DNA of 64,000 bases from Coriaria nepalensis (Eukaryota; Streptophyta; Magnoliopsida; Cucurbitales; Coriariaceae), in contig CP114497.1 in assembly GCA_027186245.1 (NCBI GenBank), forward strand, positions 9,617,501-9,681,500, given 5' to 3'. Shown piece after piece: positions 12,980 through 31,044 of this stretch. A model generated the notes under the pieces. It worked only from the letters and a program-made list of their open reading frames with translations, made no database searches and was not told the DNA's origin. The number at the start of each line of letters is the position of its first letter. Within the stretch, counting starts at the first letter, position 1. The position numbers were made by a program, and so were the translations under genes.

Positions 12980-15900
12980 CCAAACGGGATTGGAGTGATT
13001 CAGATTGCAAAATGATTGATGGGCAATGGCAAGTGGGAGAGAATGTATCCTGATAATCAACACCGGCCAATTGTGTGAATCCTTTGGCCACTAAATGGGA
13101 TTCATAGCGCTCGATAGAACCATCAGATCGAAGCTTGTTTTTGTATGCCCAATGACAATCCATCGGAGTCTTGCCAGCTGGAAGAGAGGTGAGGGTCCAT
13201 GTTCCATTATCATGTAAGGCCTTTAGCTCAGATTGCACAGCCTCGTACCAGTGAGGGTGGACTGTGGCTTCAGAGTAAGATCGCGGTTCAACGACCTGAC
13301 TGATTTGAGCGATAAAGGAGAGGTGCTTATGAGTGAGACGATGATAGGAAACAAATTTTGACAGTGGATACAGAGTGCCTTTAGTCGGACCTAGAAACAA
13401 AAAAGATGATCGGTCGTCGGGACGAAGCGTTACTTGAGAGCAAACATAATCTCTGAGTTTCGCCGGAGGGGCGATGGTGCAATTGGAACGACGAAGAGGC
13501 TCAGGTGGTGGTGTGGCTGATTCGGTCGAAGGAGAAGGTGAGGCGGATGAGGGCGGAGGCAGCTAAGGTGAGGGCGGAAGCAGGGTAGGAGAGGCGGAGT
13601 CCGGCGATGGAGAGGAGGGTGGATCGGATAGAGAAGGAGGGGATTCTGTAGCTGGTGGGGCAGAAGGAGTTGGGTCAGACTGAAAGGATGAAGTTGGGTC
13701 GAATAGTGGAAAATGGATTGGTCCGAAATATTGGGCCGAAGAGGGAATACTAGAGGCAAGAGCAGTAGAGGCAAAGGGGAGTGTAGTTTCATGAAAAACT
13801 ACATCTCGACCGGAGAAAACCTTCTTTGTGGAGATTGTACAACTTGTAAGCCTTTTGACCGATTGGATGACCTAGAAAAATGCAAGGTATAGCACAGGAA
13901 TCAAACTTGTGAGAGACATGGGCAAAAGCAAGACATCCAGACACACAAAGATGCGAGAAAGAAGATGGTTTCGAATATAAGCATTCAAAAGGGGTTTTGT
14001 GAGAGAGGAGGATAAGAGTAGGTAGACGGTTGATAACGTGCACAACGGTAAGAGTCCATTCTCCCCAAAATCGAGTAGGGAGATGCGCATAAAATTTTAA
14101 AGCTCGAGTTACTTATAAAATATGATGGTATTTGCACTCCACGACCCTATATTGTTGAGGTGTGTAAACACATGAATGTTGAAAAATAATTTTATTATCT
14201 TTAAAAAAATTTGGAGCAGAAAGAATTCTTTATCATTGTTGGTTCGAAATTTGTAATATGAGATGAAAATTGAGTGGATACATGCATTTTAGAAATGATT
14301 GTGCTTCATCTTTGTGTTTCATTAAAAATATCCGAGTGAAGCATGTGTAATCATTTACAATGGTGAGAAAATAGCGAGCATCAAAAAGAAAATGATGTTT
14401 ATAATGATCCCAAATATCACAATGAATAAGATTAAAAGGTTTTCTTGATGAAATTATGCTACTACTGAAAGGTAAACGATTTTATTTGGCCAAAGGCATA
14501 TATAACAAATATTATTATACTGAATTGAAATATCAAAATGATAATAATAATAATAATAATAAAACTTAAACGAGTAAAGGAAAGGTGGCCCAAACGGGTA
14601 TGCCAGAAGTCGGTGGATGAAATTGTGAGGTTACAGGTTGGTAGATGAGATTGTGAGGTTACAGGTTTTTTGTCACCAATCCCACCGAATAACATAATTT
14701 ATTACTGTTTACCCAAACCAATCATCTTCTTTGTAATTAGATCCTGCAAAACACACCAATGAGGAAAAAAAGGCATTGAACAATTCATATCTCTTGTCAT
14801 ACGACTTACTGACATCAAGTTGACTTTAAACGAGGGTATGCATAAAACATCATGAACATAATATGTAGAATTTAAGGGTAAAGAACCCTTTGCAGCAATT
14901 TTGGCTCTGTCGCCACTAGGCATTAATACCGGAGTTAGTGAGTGAGTTTTGTCTCCTTGCTGAAACAGTTTAGGAGAAGAAGAGATATGGTTTGTTGCTC
15001 CACTGTCACTTATCCAACTAAGGGAGTAAATTCTAGACAAACCTGGTTTCTCACAGTTGTGTTCACTTGAGGATCGGAAATTCCATCATTTTCGCTCAAC
15101 AAGGATAAAAGCTGCTGGATTTGTGATTTAGAAAATCCTACCACCACAGATTGTTCTTCATTTGTGGTTGATCCATCATAAACTTGATTCGTCGTGGGAT
15201 TCTTCTTAAATCAATTCGAATTCGATCGATTATTTGGATGACCTGTGGATATCCATGCAAATGGTAGCATTTATCTACTAAACACCCCATATTTTTGCAA
15301 TAAGTACACTGCAATCTACTTTTGAAAGATTCGTAACGCCGTTTATCTTGGTCAAATCATTGTCCATCTTGTGAGTTGTTGAATCGATCTGTTTTCTCAA
15401 TTCCAACGGAAGAGTAGTTAGGATCGCCGCTCTTTACAGCCATAGCAGCACTCATGGTTGATTTTGTTGTGCTGTGTGTTGCACTAAGGTGTCCTTGTTT
15501 CTCTTCTTGACAGACCGAAGAATAGGCTTGCCGAACGGAGGGAAGTGGATTCATCAAGAGTATTTTTCCACGAATACCATGTAAGATTTATTCAAGCCCA
15601 TAAAAAAATGCATGTTTTTGTCTATCCTAACGTGCTGGACATGAACAAGAAGGAGTATTAGTATAAGAAGATAATTCATCCCATAAGACTTTTTAACTTG
15701 GTGTAATAGACATAAACAGAGAGTTGTTCATGTCGATGATAAGAGATTCCTCACTGAATTTCAAAGATGTGTGGTGCATTGCTTTGCGAGAAACGTTCAC
15801 AAAGATCTTCCCAAACTTCATGAGCGGTAATATAGTAAATTACACTATCTAAAATTTCCCGGTCGAGAGTATTGATGATCAATGAATGGATCATGTCGTT

Positions 15901-16260
15901 GCAATGTGACCATGTTGTGATATTGTTGGGGTCAGCTTAACAAGAAGGCGCCCTGATAGACCCATTAACAAAGCCTAAACTTATTCTTAGCGTTCAAGGC
16001 CATGGTCATAGCTCTATGCCAAGGAGAGTAATTATCTCCATTTAGGGGCTTGGAAACTAAGACTAAACCGGGATGATCTGAATGATAGATGAAGTACGGA
16101 TTGGAGGTATCAGACCTGTGGGAATCTGAAAGTGGTCTGAAAAATCCATCTTCGAGGAATTTGATGGAGTTTTATTGTTAGCCATGGTGGTCGGACGATA
16201 GAGACTTGCCACACAAGAAATAGGGTGCGGCGGCAGCTATGGAGGCAGTATTTTAAAAAT

Positions 16261-16272
16261 GCTTTGATACCA
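16261..16272 (-). other. Retrotransposon primer-binding site
   Basis: On the minus strand this reads TGGTATCAAAGC, one mismatch from the TGGTATCAGAGC site complementary to the 3' end of initiator tRNA-Met, the standard copia primer. It lies directly downstream of the 5' LTR and upstream of gag, as expected. Confidence 0.75.
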
Positions 16273-16462
16273 CAAAAAGATAAAAATCTGAAATGCCAAA
16301 AATGTACATATATTCATATGCTGTAAGTTACATATATACTGTGAATGAAATAACAAACAACCTAGAATCAAGTAATCAATAAAGGAAAACTATAATCTAG
16401 GAATACAAAAAGCAATCAAGATTTACAGCTTCATATACAAAATACTAGTCAACTTTCCAACA
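16273..16462 (-). repeat. 5' LTR of the copia element (solo at this end)
   Basis: About 190 bp, starting on the minus strand with TGTTGGAAAG, a typical copia LTR opening, and ending next to the primer-binding site. The inner end reads TG rather than the expected CA, which I take as mutation or a boundary uncertain by a few bases. No matching copy is seen at the other end of the element. Confidence 0.6.
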
Positions 16463-16676
16463 CTATGAGACAGATTTCACTGGGGAAATACGAAACAGGG
16501 GAGGAGTAGTTTCTTTCATGGAAACAGATGCAGAACAGCATTAAGGAAGCTGGGACGAAGGAATTGACTTCAAGATTAAATCCAAGCGTTGGCTAATTCA
16601 TCATATGTTAATATATTATTGGCTATCATTCATTAAATATAATTAATATCTAATTGTGATGTAAAACAAAAGAAGG

Positions 16677-16693
16677 TATATATATATATATAT
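16677..16693. repeat. (TA)n microsatellite
   Basis: Uninterrupted TA dinucleotide run between the LTR and the inverted-repeat element. Nothing else is recognised in 16463-16911 apart from an alternating purine-pyrimidine CATGCATGCGTGCATG tract near 16734-16749. Confidence 0.8.
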
Positions 16694-16911
16694 GAGTGAG
16701 GACGTCATTGTCTGCAGAAGAAAGCTTCATCGCCATGCATGCGTGCATGTTCTACGAAGGAGATTGGTTAATGGGATTGATTAGTGACTACTGACTTACT
16801 GACTACCGATTGCATGCTAATTAGCCATCATTGATTGCTCTTTATATTGCGTTTAGGCTATAAACTAATTAGAAAACGAGTCTTACCACTTTTTAGTCCA
16901 CATGCACGAAG

Positions 16912-17140
16912 GATGAAGCCGTATGTTACCGGTTTTGGGGGCTGATTTTTGGAGATTTCTTCATGTAAAAGATCATTGGATGTTGAAAAAATAGATCCAC
17001 CGGGTATGGTTTGGATAGGATAAATAATCAATATTTATAAATTTAAAGGGCTTTTAATAATAAAATAAAAGCTTAGATATATAAAGAAAGATCAAATTTA
17101 AACCCGAGACGATTCTACTGCCTCCTCCATCTCTCAACCC
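16912..17140 (+). repeat. Left arm of a ~1.45-kb long inverted-repeat element
   Basis: This arm pairs with the reverse complement of 18135-18392. Matching blocks run in the same order in both: TTTTGGGGGCTGATTTT, GGAGAT, TCTTCATGTA, AATATTTATAAATTTAAAG, AAGCTTAGATATATAAA-like sequence, AAATTTAAA, ACGATTC and GCCTCCTCCATCT. Indels are few and short. The length of about 200 bp and the 1-kb spacer resemble the terminal inverted repeats of a Mutator-like or foldback element. A tail-to-tail duplication is the alternative. Confidence 0.75.
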
Positions 17141-18134
17141 TCCATCACTAGCAATGATGAACACAGTTTTCTCGATCAAATCCTGCTTCTTATTTTCTCT
17201 AGTTTTCTAGGAAATCAGACATCAGTATGGTATTATATGGTCGGAGAAAAAATCGATGAGAAAAATTGCTGGCTGCTGGAATGTAGTAACAACCACAAAC
17301 ACAAGTGACTCCATCAAATATGAACCCCATTGAATCCTAGTCAGCTGGAGGCGCAGCCTAGTAGTTGTAAGACCGAAGTTCCTTGCGCGATGAAAGAAAA
17401 AAAAAACCAAAGTTCAAATGCAAATCAAGCTTTCCATGTTAGTTGCTTGTCCGAGGAAGTTTAGTCTCGTACACTGATTTAGCTTATGGTGTTGTAGATG
17501 GATTGTTATCTTGAAATCGGTGGTACTATATAATGTTATATTTCTACACAATCTTATTTACTGTAATTTTAAAACTTATTGTTTGATCTAGAATATTGTA
17601 GACACTGGGTAGGGAAAATAAATAGATAGAAAGTTATCCTGAGAATGTAATAAAAGAACATCAAGAAGAGTGGCCAGTTTGTTATCATCTATAGTGGAAT
17701 CTAAAGAAACATATTCATTGATATTTGACCTAATCAAAAGCAATTGCTATTGTTAATCATATCAGTGTTATACATGTGGTAAGAAAAGGATGGACTCTAT
17801 TTAGAGTCATTGCACAAATTGCATTGGAGATTGGTTAACCATTCTTGATATACAAATAACCCATCAAAGAACATTCCAGTGTTTCTAATGAGTACTCAAC
17901 CCAACAAAATTTATCTTTGTATGTGCTTCAACCTGAATTTTCTTATCAATTATTTCTCGATGCATACAGTTTCTTATATTTTGGAGGAAGATACAATCTT
18001 CTCATGGAAGCATACAACTAATCTGGAGGCACAATAATAAACTAAACATTGCCAACGGGACGAAATTCTTGGAGGTGATGACTCATAAAAGCATCTTCCT
18101 TAGAGAAGAGTTGCAGAGGCTTGCCGCTTTGTTG
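17141..18134. other. Spacer between the inverted arms
   Basis: About 1 kb without a recognisable protein. The open minus-strand frame at 17222-17410 has no motif I know. No transposase signature was seen. The spacer is AT-rich and unrelated to the flanking genes as far as I can tell. Confidence 0.5.
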
Positions 18135-18392
18135 AGGCTGAAAGATGGAGGAGGCGATGGAATCGTTTAGGATTTAAATTTTATCTTTTTTTATATATCT
18201 GAAACTTTAGTTTTATTATTTAAAAGCTCTTTAAATTTATAAATATTAATTATTTACCTCGCCTAGACCATAACAGTTGTATCTAATTCTTAGATCCAAC
18301 AGCCATACATGAAGAGATCTCCAGATCTCCAAAATACTGAAAATCAGCCCCCAAACCCAATGTGACTGTGCAGGTAATATGAAGTTCCAGAA
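18135..18392 (-). repeat. Right arm of the long inverted-repeat element
   Basis: Reverse-complement partner of 16912-17140, with a roughly 13-bp insertion near its outer end and a second small insertion near 18330. It ends about 200 bp downstream of the ATP sulfurylase stop codon, so it may overlap that gene's 3' UTR. Confidence 0.75.
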
Positions 18393-18598
18393 AACGAAAC
18401 AGGGTAAATCAAAACACACATTCATTTCGAGATCATAATCAGACATACAATCTACAAACCACAACTCTAACGTTCTAATGGTTTCAATCAATGCAGCAGA
18501 TGGAGCCTCTACACTCCTTTTTTCTGCTCAAATTCAACAGCTGAAAAAAAAAAAATTAGAGAGAAAATTCGAGTAATTGAACTGAGTTAATGATTGAA

Positions 18599-20536
18599 TC
18601 AGGTGGATAAAACAGCTTGCTTCTGAGAAGCTTCTTCTGCTGCTTGCAAGCTCTCATAATGTTTCACAAGGACCTTCCACCCTGCAGGGCACATGAAGCC
18701 TTCCGGTGGGTTCTCGCCACTTCTTGCGTAATTTCTCATCTAAAATGAAAAACATCACGGCAACCGACTGAATGAGTATTGTCTCAACTTTTGTTCAAGT
18801 ATTAACAACTACTCTGATTTGTTACACTACCTTAGTTCCAGAGATGAAGAGGAAGTCTTTCGAACGAGAAGGATCGAAAAATGCCATTTTCTTTTCCACT
18901 GTGTCATATGCTGCAACCTGAAGTGTTATGAAACAAAATTAATTAAAGGCTGTACATAAGGACATTTAGAGAAGCAGAAATTGCCAAGCCAATACAAGAA
19001 TCTTGAGAGATTCTTACCCTAAACGGCAAGATGTTTAGCTTCTCCAAACCGGGGGCCATGCTCAACACCTTCTTCCCATGATCCGGATCATATAGATCCC
19101 TCTTATCAGTTGGGTGACCCATTCCAGCTGGATCACGACCCACAATGTAAAAATTAGCCCCCGCATTGATCCGGGCCTTAGCATGCCACTGTACTTCAGT
19201 GGGACCCGCATAATGCATCGGCGAGGGAAATATTGCCACTATAGTAGTCTGAGGGTCAAGAACTCCATCTTCCAAAACCTAAACACAGTTAAACAAAAAG
19301 AAAAAAAGAATGAAAAGAATAATCAATCTAACAATATAAATTTGTGCAATAAGAAAATGGATCAGAATAAATGAATAAAATAAAGTAGAGACCTTGCTAT
19401 GTTGCTCCATACGAACATCTAAGGGCACGTCATCTGCCTTAGTGAAACCTCCCAAAGGATGAAGCAATAGAATTGGATTCTTATAACCCATTTCCAAAAG
19501 CCTTCTTCTCGTATCATTCATCAGCAAAGCATGCCCATTATGGACAGGATTTCTCAACTGAAATGCGAAAACAGCATCGGCCCCACGTGTATCAAACTCT
19601 TTCCGGAGTTGTTTCGGAGATAGTCTATAGTGATCTAGCCCGTCATTATAAGTAATGTTCTTTAAAACGTCAAGGTCTCCACCTATTAGAAAGTTTCCAG
19701 CTGGAGTTATAGCTTCCTCTGCGTAAGGCAGTCCAGGTGCAGTTGTTCCAAATGTTCTAGCTATCCTCTCTTCTTTGTTATGCTTGTATATCTCAATACT
19801 ACAAATCCATAGCCAAAATTAGCGTTTGAAACACCAGTTTGAGACGACATACAAAAAAATTCTTCACCTCAAAAATCCAGTTTGCAGAACCAAATAATGT
19901 ATAATATTATACAAGTGGAAAAGGTCATAAATTTACTAACCTGCGTAGAATAGCGACTAAATCTCCATCTGGTCCGAGCAATGCAACGTTAGGAGATGAC
20001 CCAATTCGCTCTTTATCATCATCATCAATGGCTAAAACGATCGGAAGTGACATGTTTACTATAGAGCCATCTTTCACTCTCAAGGAATTGAAATGTAAAC
20101 TCTGCAAATACTCATCTTCCCTCATAAACCCTCTTAACGGACTAGCCCATCCTTCACTAATCACATGCACCCATTCCAGATCAATTTTTGTTAACTTCAC
20201 CTTAGGCAATGTCTCAGCCTCGAGCAGCTTCGCCGGTAGGTCACTCTCCGGCACCACCAGATCCACCAGAGATCCACCGTCGGGGTCGATCAACGAGCTC
20301 TTAATCGAACCGGAATTCTTCGCCGGAAGAAAAGAAGAAAAAGAAGAAGAAGAAGAGGTACCCTGCATTGTGGATTTGTACAGTAATGGACCGGAATGGT
20401 AGATTGGTCTGGGCCTAATCTTCACGTCGTAGTTTAAGGACTTGGGTTGTTGATGATGATGAAGCTTGTCATTGAAATGGGGAGTGGAGGAGGAGGAGGT
20501 GATGATGTGTTGTTGTAGTCTAATAGTTAGAGACAT
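18599..20536 (-). CDS. APS2: ATP sulfurylase (sulfate adenylyltransferase), plastid-type
   Basis: Catalyses ATP + sulfate to adenosine 5'-phosphosulfate, the first step of sulfate assimilation. Exons on the minus strand are 20536-19941, 19798-19393, 19278-19018, 18917-18831 and 18739-18599, giving 496 residues. The Ser/His-rich N-terminus, without acidic residues early on, looks like a plastid transit peptide. Catalytic motifs are intact: QLRN and NPVHNGH at about residues 279-288, LLLHPLGG, and [10 protein letters not shown] at about 381-390. The second position of the QxRN motif is Leu rather than the Val I remember as common. All introns are GT-AG. The start ATG opens on a serine-rich leader. 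I assign the APS2 symbol only because neighbours match the Arabidopsis region carrying APS2 (At1g19920), which I recall as dual plastid/cytosol targeted. Shares a 0.7-kb divergent promoter with the XRN gene. Confidence 0.93.
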
Positions 20537-21238
20537 GTTGGTTTTTCTGTGGTTTCAGAAAATATTTTTTTCGAATTTCTTGGGAATCGTTCCTCGAAAT
20601 AGATTAGAGATCCGAATTTCTGTTCCTCTGAATTGAACGGGTATCTTGGTCGGATGAAGAAGAGAAGAGAAAGGAAGGAAGCAGGACCACCCCTCCAGTT
20701 CTGTAACCAGATCCACATGTTTGTTCTGTGGCTTTAAATCCAGTAGATGGTGATTCTAAGGTTGCTCACTGATGGGCTTTTCGACCCAATCACTACGACT
20801 ATTCTGCCAGGCTCAGGCTCAGGCTAGTCCATTTGAATAGCTTAATGGGCTAATGAGGCCTCGACGTGACGGTATGTATATATCCCTTCCCGTTCGTTTC
20901 TCTCAACCTAAAAGGATCCGTAAATATTTCAACTTCAGTAAAAGACATAAAAAGCCCTACCTTCTGAGAAGCAGCGGGGGCGCGAGGAGGGGGTAGAATC
21001 GTCAATTCGTGTTGGTTTCGTGCCATATTTCGCCGCAGGAAGTGAAGAAAGAACAGATCGAAGCGGGAGTTCAACTTTGCTTCTTTAGCATAGTCTTCCT
21101 GGTTGTTTCTCAGACTCACAGAGGAAGTAAAATAGTTTCGTCTAGGGTTAAGGTTTAGTTTTTCTTTCGTTTTCTTGCTCTTTTGTGCAGATTTGAGAAG
21201 GTGTTGTGACTACTGTGTGAGATCGAAGTGAATTTTAG
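20537..21238. promoter_or_regulatory. Divergent promoter between ATP sulfurylase and XRN genes
   Basis: About 700 bp between opposite start codons. Site II-like TGGGCT occurs near 20773 and 20848, and an AGGGTTA telo-box-like motif occurs near 21145. No strong TATA box was noted. The two 5' UTRs occupy much of this space. Confidence 0.45.
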
Positions 21239-27739
<6,501 letters not shown>

Positions 27740-29457
27740 CATTGACTGCTTTGCCCCTGTTAGTGGTCTTTAGTGAAGCGGTTGTTGTACCAATGGGTCC
27801 CGTTTTTCCAATCTGTCATTGTAATTTTGATAATTCATCATTTTGTTTATTTATTATAGCTTTTGCAATGGGTAGGAAGCTTTCGGCATGCTAGGCTTTC
27901 TCCAATGAAGATAACGTAGTGTTATTGTAGATTGCTCTAGCAAATTACACTAGCGTCGAGTAGTATCCCTTTGTTCGATCATAAAAGATAATGTTTTGAT
28001 TGTTTTGATGATGTTCAGAATGTTGTGATGAATTCCCTTACATTTTATCAGAACTTGGTTCTTGTTTCACTTCAACCACCACTTTATGAAAAAAACTGGA
28101 GTTGGCTCATAGAATAAGATATTGGGTCAGAATACGTCATTATTTATCAATTGGCGCGAACAAGTTAGTTTTATTATATCATCATCAATCTTGTATATGG
28201 ATCCGTTTGCTATGAACACTAAACACGGAACAATTCTTGACTTGTTTTCTTCTTGTCAGAAAGTGAACAAAAGGGTGGGAGTGCATTTATTGAAATATAT
28301 GCAGGGACCAGTTAAGAAAGAAGTTAAATGAAAGGAAGCCAAACGCACGTGTGCAAGGCAGCCCCTCCCATCTTCAACTTGTCGGGCGTTGAGAAATTTC
28401 AAGGGTGCCCCCTTAGCATCATCCTAATCCTCCAAAGTTGGAGACTAGATCTAGATGGATATATATAGTAAAACAGGAATCTTAATTTCTTTCGAAAATA
28501 TTTATTAAAATTTCTAGAGTCTTATATACATAGATGTACGAACATAAGTACAGCTAAGCACAGATGCGGATGGTCAATACTATTTGTTCATCTTTTTGTC
28601 CCGTTTCGTTTTTACCAGATATTTTAGCTTCATCACAAATAATTGAACATATACTATATGTATATAATATAGTGCAAGATCTACGACGTGATTATGAGAC
28701 AGTTAGATATTAGATTCAATCACACGTATGTACAGAGAAGAAACATGTACAGATCTTAAGATTGAACTAGCTAGCTAGATTCTGTAGTGATATTTATATA
28801 ACTAACCCGACCCGTGATTACATTCTATTCTAGAACTATATTTATTTAAGGGTTTTAATCTAATAAGGAGTGAGATCTAATTAAGATCATACTGCTGTTA
28901 GTTAATTAACATAAGAAATGGATGACTCATACTATTGTACGATTATATAGCTTAAAACAACTTTGTAATTACTAGCACGTTAATTAAGCTTAAGCTACTG
29001 CTTTCAAGTTTCAATTATCCCATTTGAACCCAGAAATCATACTGTTCATATCAGAAACATATGCGGTCATGATAAAAAGAAGTTCAACGATTAGCAACCA
29101 GAGAGACAACATCTAATCATATTGAATTAGTATGAATCGCAAAAATTAGAAAAAATTAAAATAAATCCCCATATAAAAGGGGATTAATGGGCCCCACACC
29201 CTTTTACTAAATAGTTTATCGAGAAAGTGCGTGTTTGTTGGGAAACATATAGGTAGATGTAGTGGTCTCACGGAAACATGGTTTAATTAATGAAAATTTA
29301 ACTTAATTAAGATTTGGTAACACTTGAAATGAAACAGGAGGCAAATTAAAGATAAAAGTATGGTAATTAAATTACCTTTTTTTGGTATCAAGTGATCAAA
29401 GATGAGCCATGTGGAGAAATTTCAAACCACCTCTAATTAGATTAACTTACATAAACT

Positions 29458-29488
<31 letters not shown>

Positions 29489-31044
29489 GAATGAAGTGGC
29501 TTTTAGGACGGTGTTATAGATGGATATGACTTTGTATTCATGATAAATAAAAAAAATATGGATCGTAAGGGTCTATTTCATATCATTTTTTTATGATATT
29601 GAAAGAATAAAAAAGATAAGTAGTTGTAATGATTCTTTTTGTTGTCGAAAGATTGTGATCTATTGTTGATTGCCTTTTTTTTAAGGAACAAAATTTATAG
29701 ATCAGAAAATTATTGTCTCATTTTCTCATTCATCATCCCTTCATGAAATTTAACCTTCAACTCATCTAAATCTCTAACAAATCCAAACCCTTTGTTTTGC
29801 AGTAAGTTGGAAAAAAAAAAAAAAGAGAAGGATCCATTTTTATGGTATCTATTAATTAATTAAGATGTATAGTTAATTAACAACAAATTGATGGATCATT
29901 AGATTCATAATAATGATATCTAATTTCTCTTACAACACACAATCATAAACATATTTAATATTCATGGGTATGGTCCTCATGCTACTCCTATTTTTATGGT
30001 TTTTATTTTTTATTTTTTATTATTATTATTATTATTATTGTAGATGTGTTCAAATTCTAACCTCTTAATCTTTGTAGTTTTTATCATCTAAGTTTCAATT
30101 TGATTTATTCTATGTTTTTTGGGTTGGTCAGATTGACAGATAATTTCGATGAATTTTTAACTCTTTTTTTCTAATTATTATTTCACATTACAAGTCACCT
30201 TGCTTTCTCTTGAAAGAAACAGAAAACGACCTATCTAAACCTAGAGACAATCCATCCAGGTTCTTTCACGTTAAAGAAAAAAGTAGTATCAAATACCATG
30301 ACCGACATAAACGTCTTTTATATTTAATTAGACATTATTATTATTATTATTATTATTATTTTCATAATATTTAAATTATTATAAATATATTATATATTTC
30401 TTTAAAATTTTAATTTAAAAATTCCTAAAATATAACGACTATTTCTTTTTCAAATTCATATATTATTTATAGAACCAAACAAGTAATCAAAATCGTTCAT
30501 TTTATTTTATTTCATTTTTATTTATATTTTCATTTTTTATATTCCCACTTACAAAATCGATACCAATCCGCCTAAAAAAGTAGCTCATTGAGACCACTAT
30601 CATCTTGGTTCGAGTAATACATGAATAGAGGATGGATGATCCCTTTATGATGAGTCAGTCAGCAAACGAGAAAAGGAGAGATGTGAAATATTATCTAGTT
30701 AGTTAGCTATAAGACCTTTTGATATTATTACAAGCTTTTTTATTATTATTTTTTAATATTTGGATATATAAATAAATAAATAAATAAGGGACCATAGAGT
30801 TTATAAATGTGAGACCCTCTTTCTCCATCTCCTCTATTCACATTCAACTCCCTCCACACACATTACAAAACACACATTAACGTTCCATCTCTCTCAATCG
30901 TTAATCGTTATCAGCCACCCCCCAAAACAAAACAATAACAGATCCTTCTCACCTCCATCTATATATAACCTAGCTCTCTTAATCTTCTCTAAATCTACCT
31001 ACACAATACATATAGTGCATCCTTTGTTGATACAAACTCGAGCA
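27740..31044. other. Long AT-rich intergenic region upstream of LOG
   Basis: No coding exon recognised. 27740-28050 is XRN 3' UTR and flank. Simple repeats include (TA)n at about 29459-29487, (TTA)n runs near 30015-30040 and 30336-30362, and (AAAT)n near 30769-30788. The last 200 bp are CT/CA-rich, as in a plant 5' UTR. Confidence 0.6.
30960..30968 (+). promoter_or_regulatory. TATA-box candidate for LOG
   Basis: TATATATAA lies 77 bp upstream of the LOG start codon, within CT-rich sequence. If used, the 5' UTR would be about 45 nt long. An earlier start in the CA-rich 30840-30940 stretch is the alternative. Confidence 0.4.

Larger units (their letters stand above)
12980..16462 (-). mobile_element. 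Degenerate, 3'-truncated Ty1/copia LTR retrotransposon
   Basis: Reading on the minus strand, the copia domain order is present but broken by stops and frameshifts. First comes a gag region, about 16180-15350, with KPLNGDNYSPWHRAM and a decayed CCHC knuckle ending in CYHLHGYP. Next is aspartic protease with DSGATNH (near 15010), then a GAG-pre-integrase HTRLGHLSF motif (near 14600). An integrase C-terminal segment with FLGHP and the 5' part of reverse transcriptase (WTLTSLPAGKTP, VAKGFTQ, DYQDTFSP; 13270-13020) follow. Protease preceding integrase preceding RT defines copia. Homology stops soon after DTFSP, so the RT active site, RNase H and 3' LTR are absent. The element is non-autonomous and old. 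I do not attempt to reconstruct it. Confidence 0.88.

Noticed and set aside
13430..13792. Pro/Leu-rich minus-strand frame of 120 codons
   Set aside because: It lies inside the copia element between integrase and RT. The composition comes from a Ser/Pro-rich linker read in the wrong frame.
16730..16750. Alternating CATGCATGCGTGCATG tract as a possible RY seed-promoter element or Z-DNA
   Set aside because: It lies between two mobile elements, far from any intact start codon, so a regulatory role cannot be supported.
17222..17410. Minus-strand frame inside the inverted-repeat element
   Set aside because: 62 codons without a motif, no splice partners and no transposase signature.
20028..20402. 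Plus-strand frame of 124 codons
   Set aside because: Antisense shadow of ATP sulfurylase exon 1.
28122..28331. Plus-strand 69-codon frame downstream of XRN
   Set aside because: No recognisable motif, and codon composition like the surrounding spacer.
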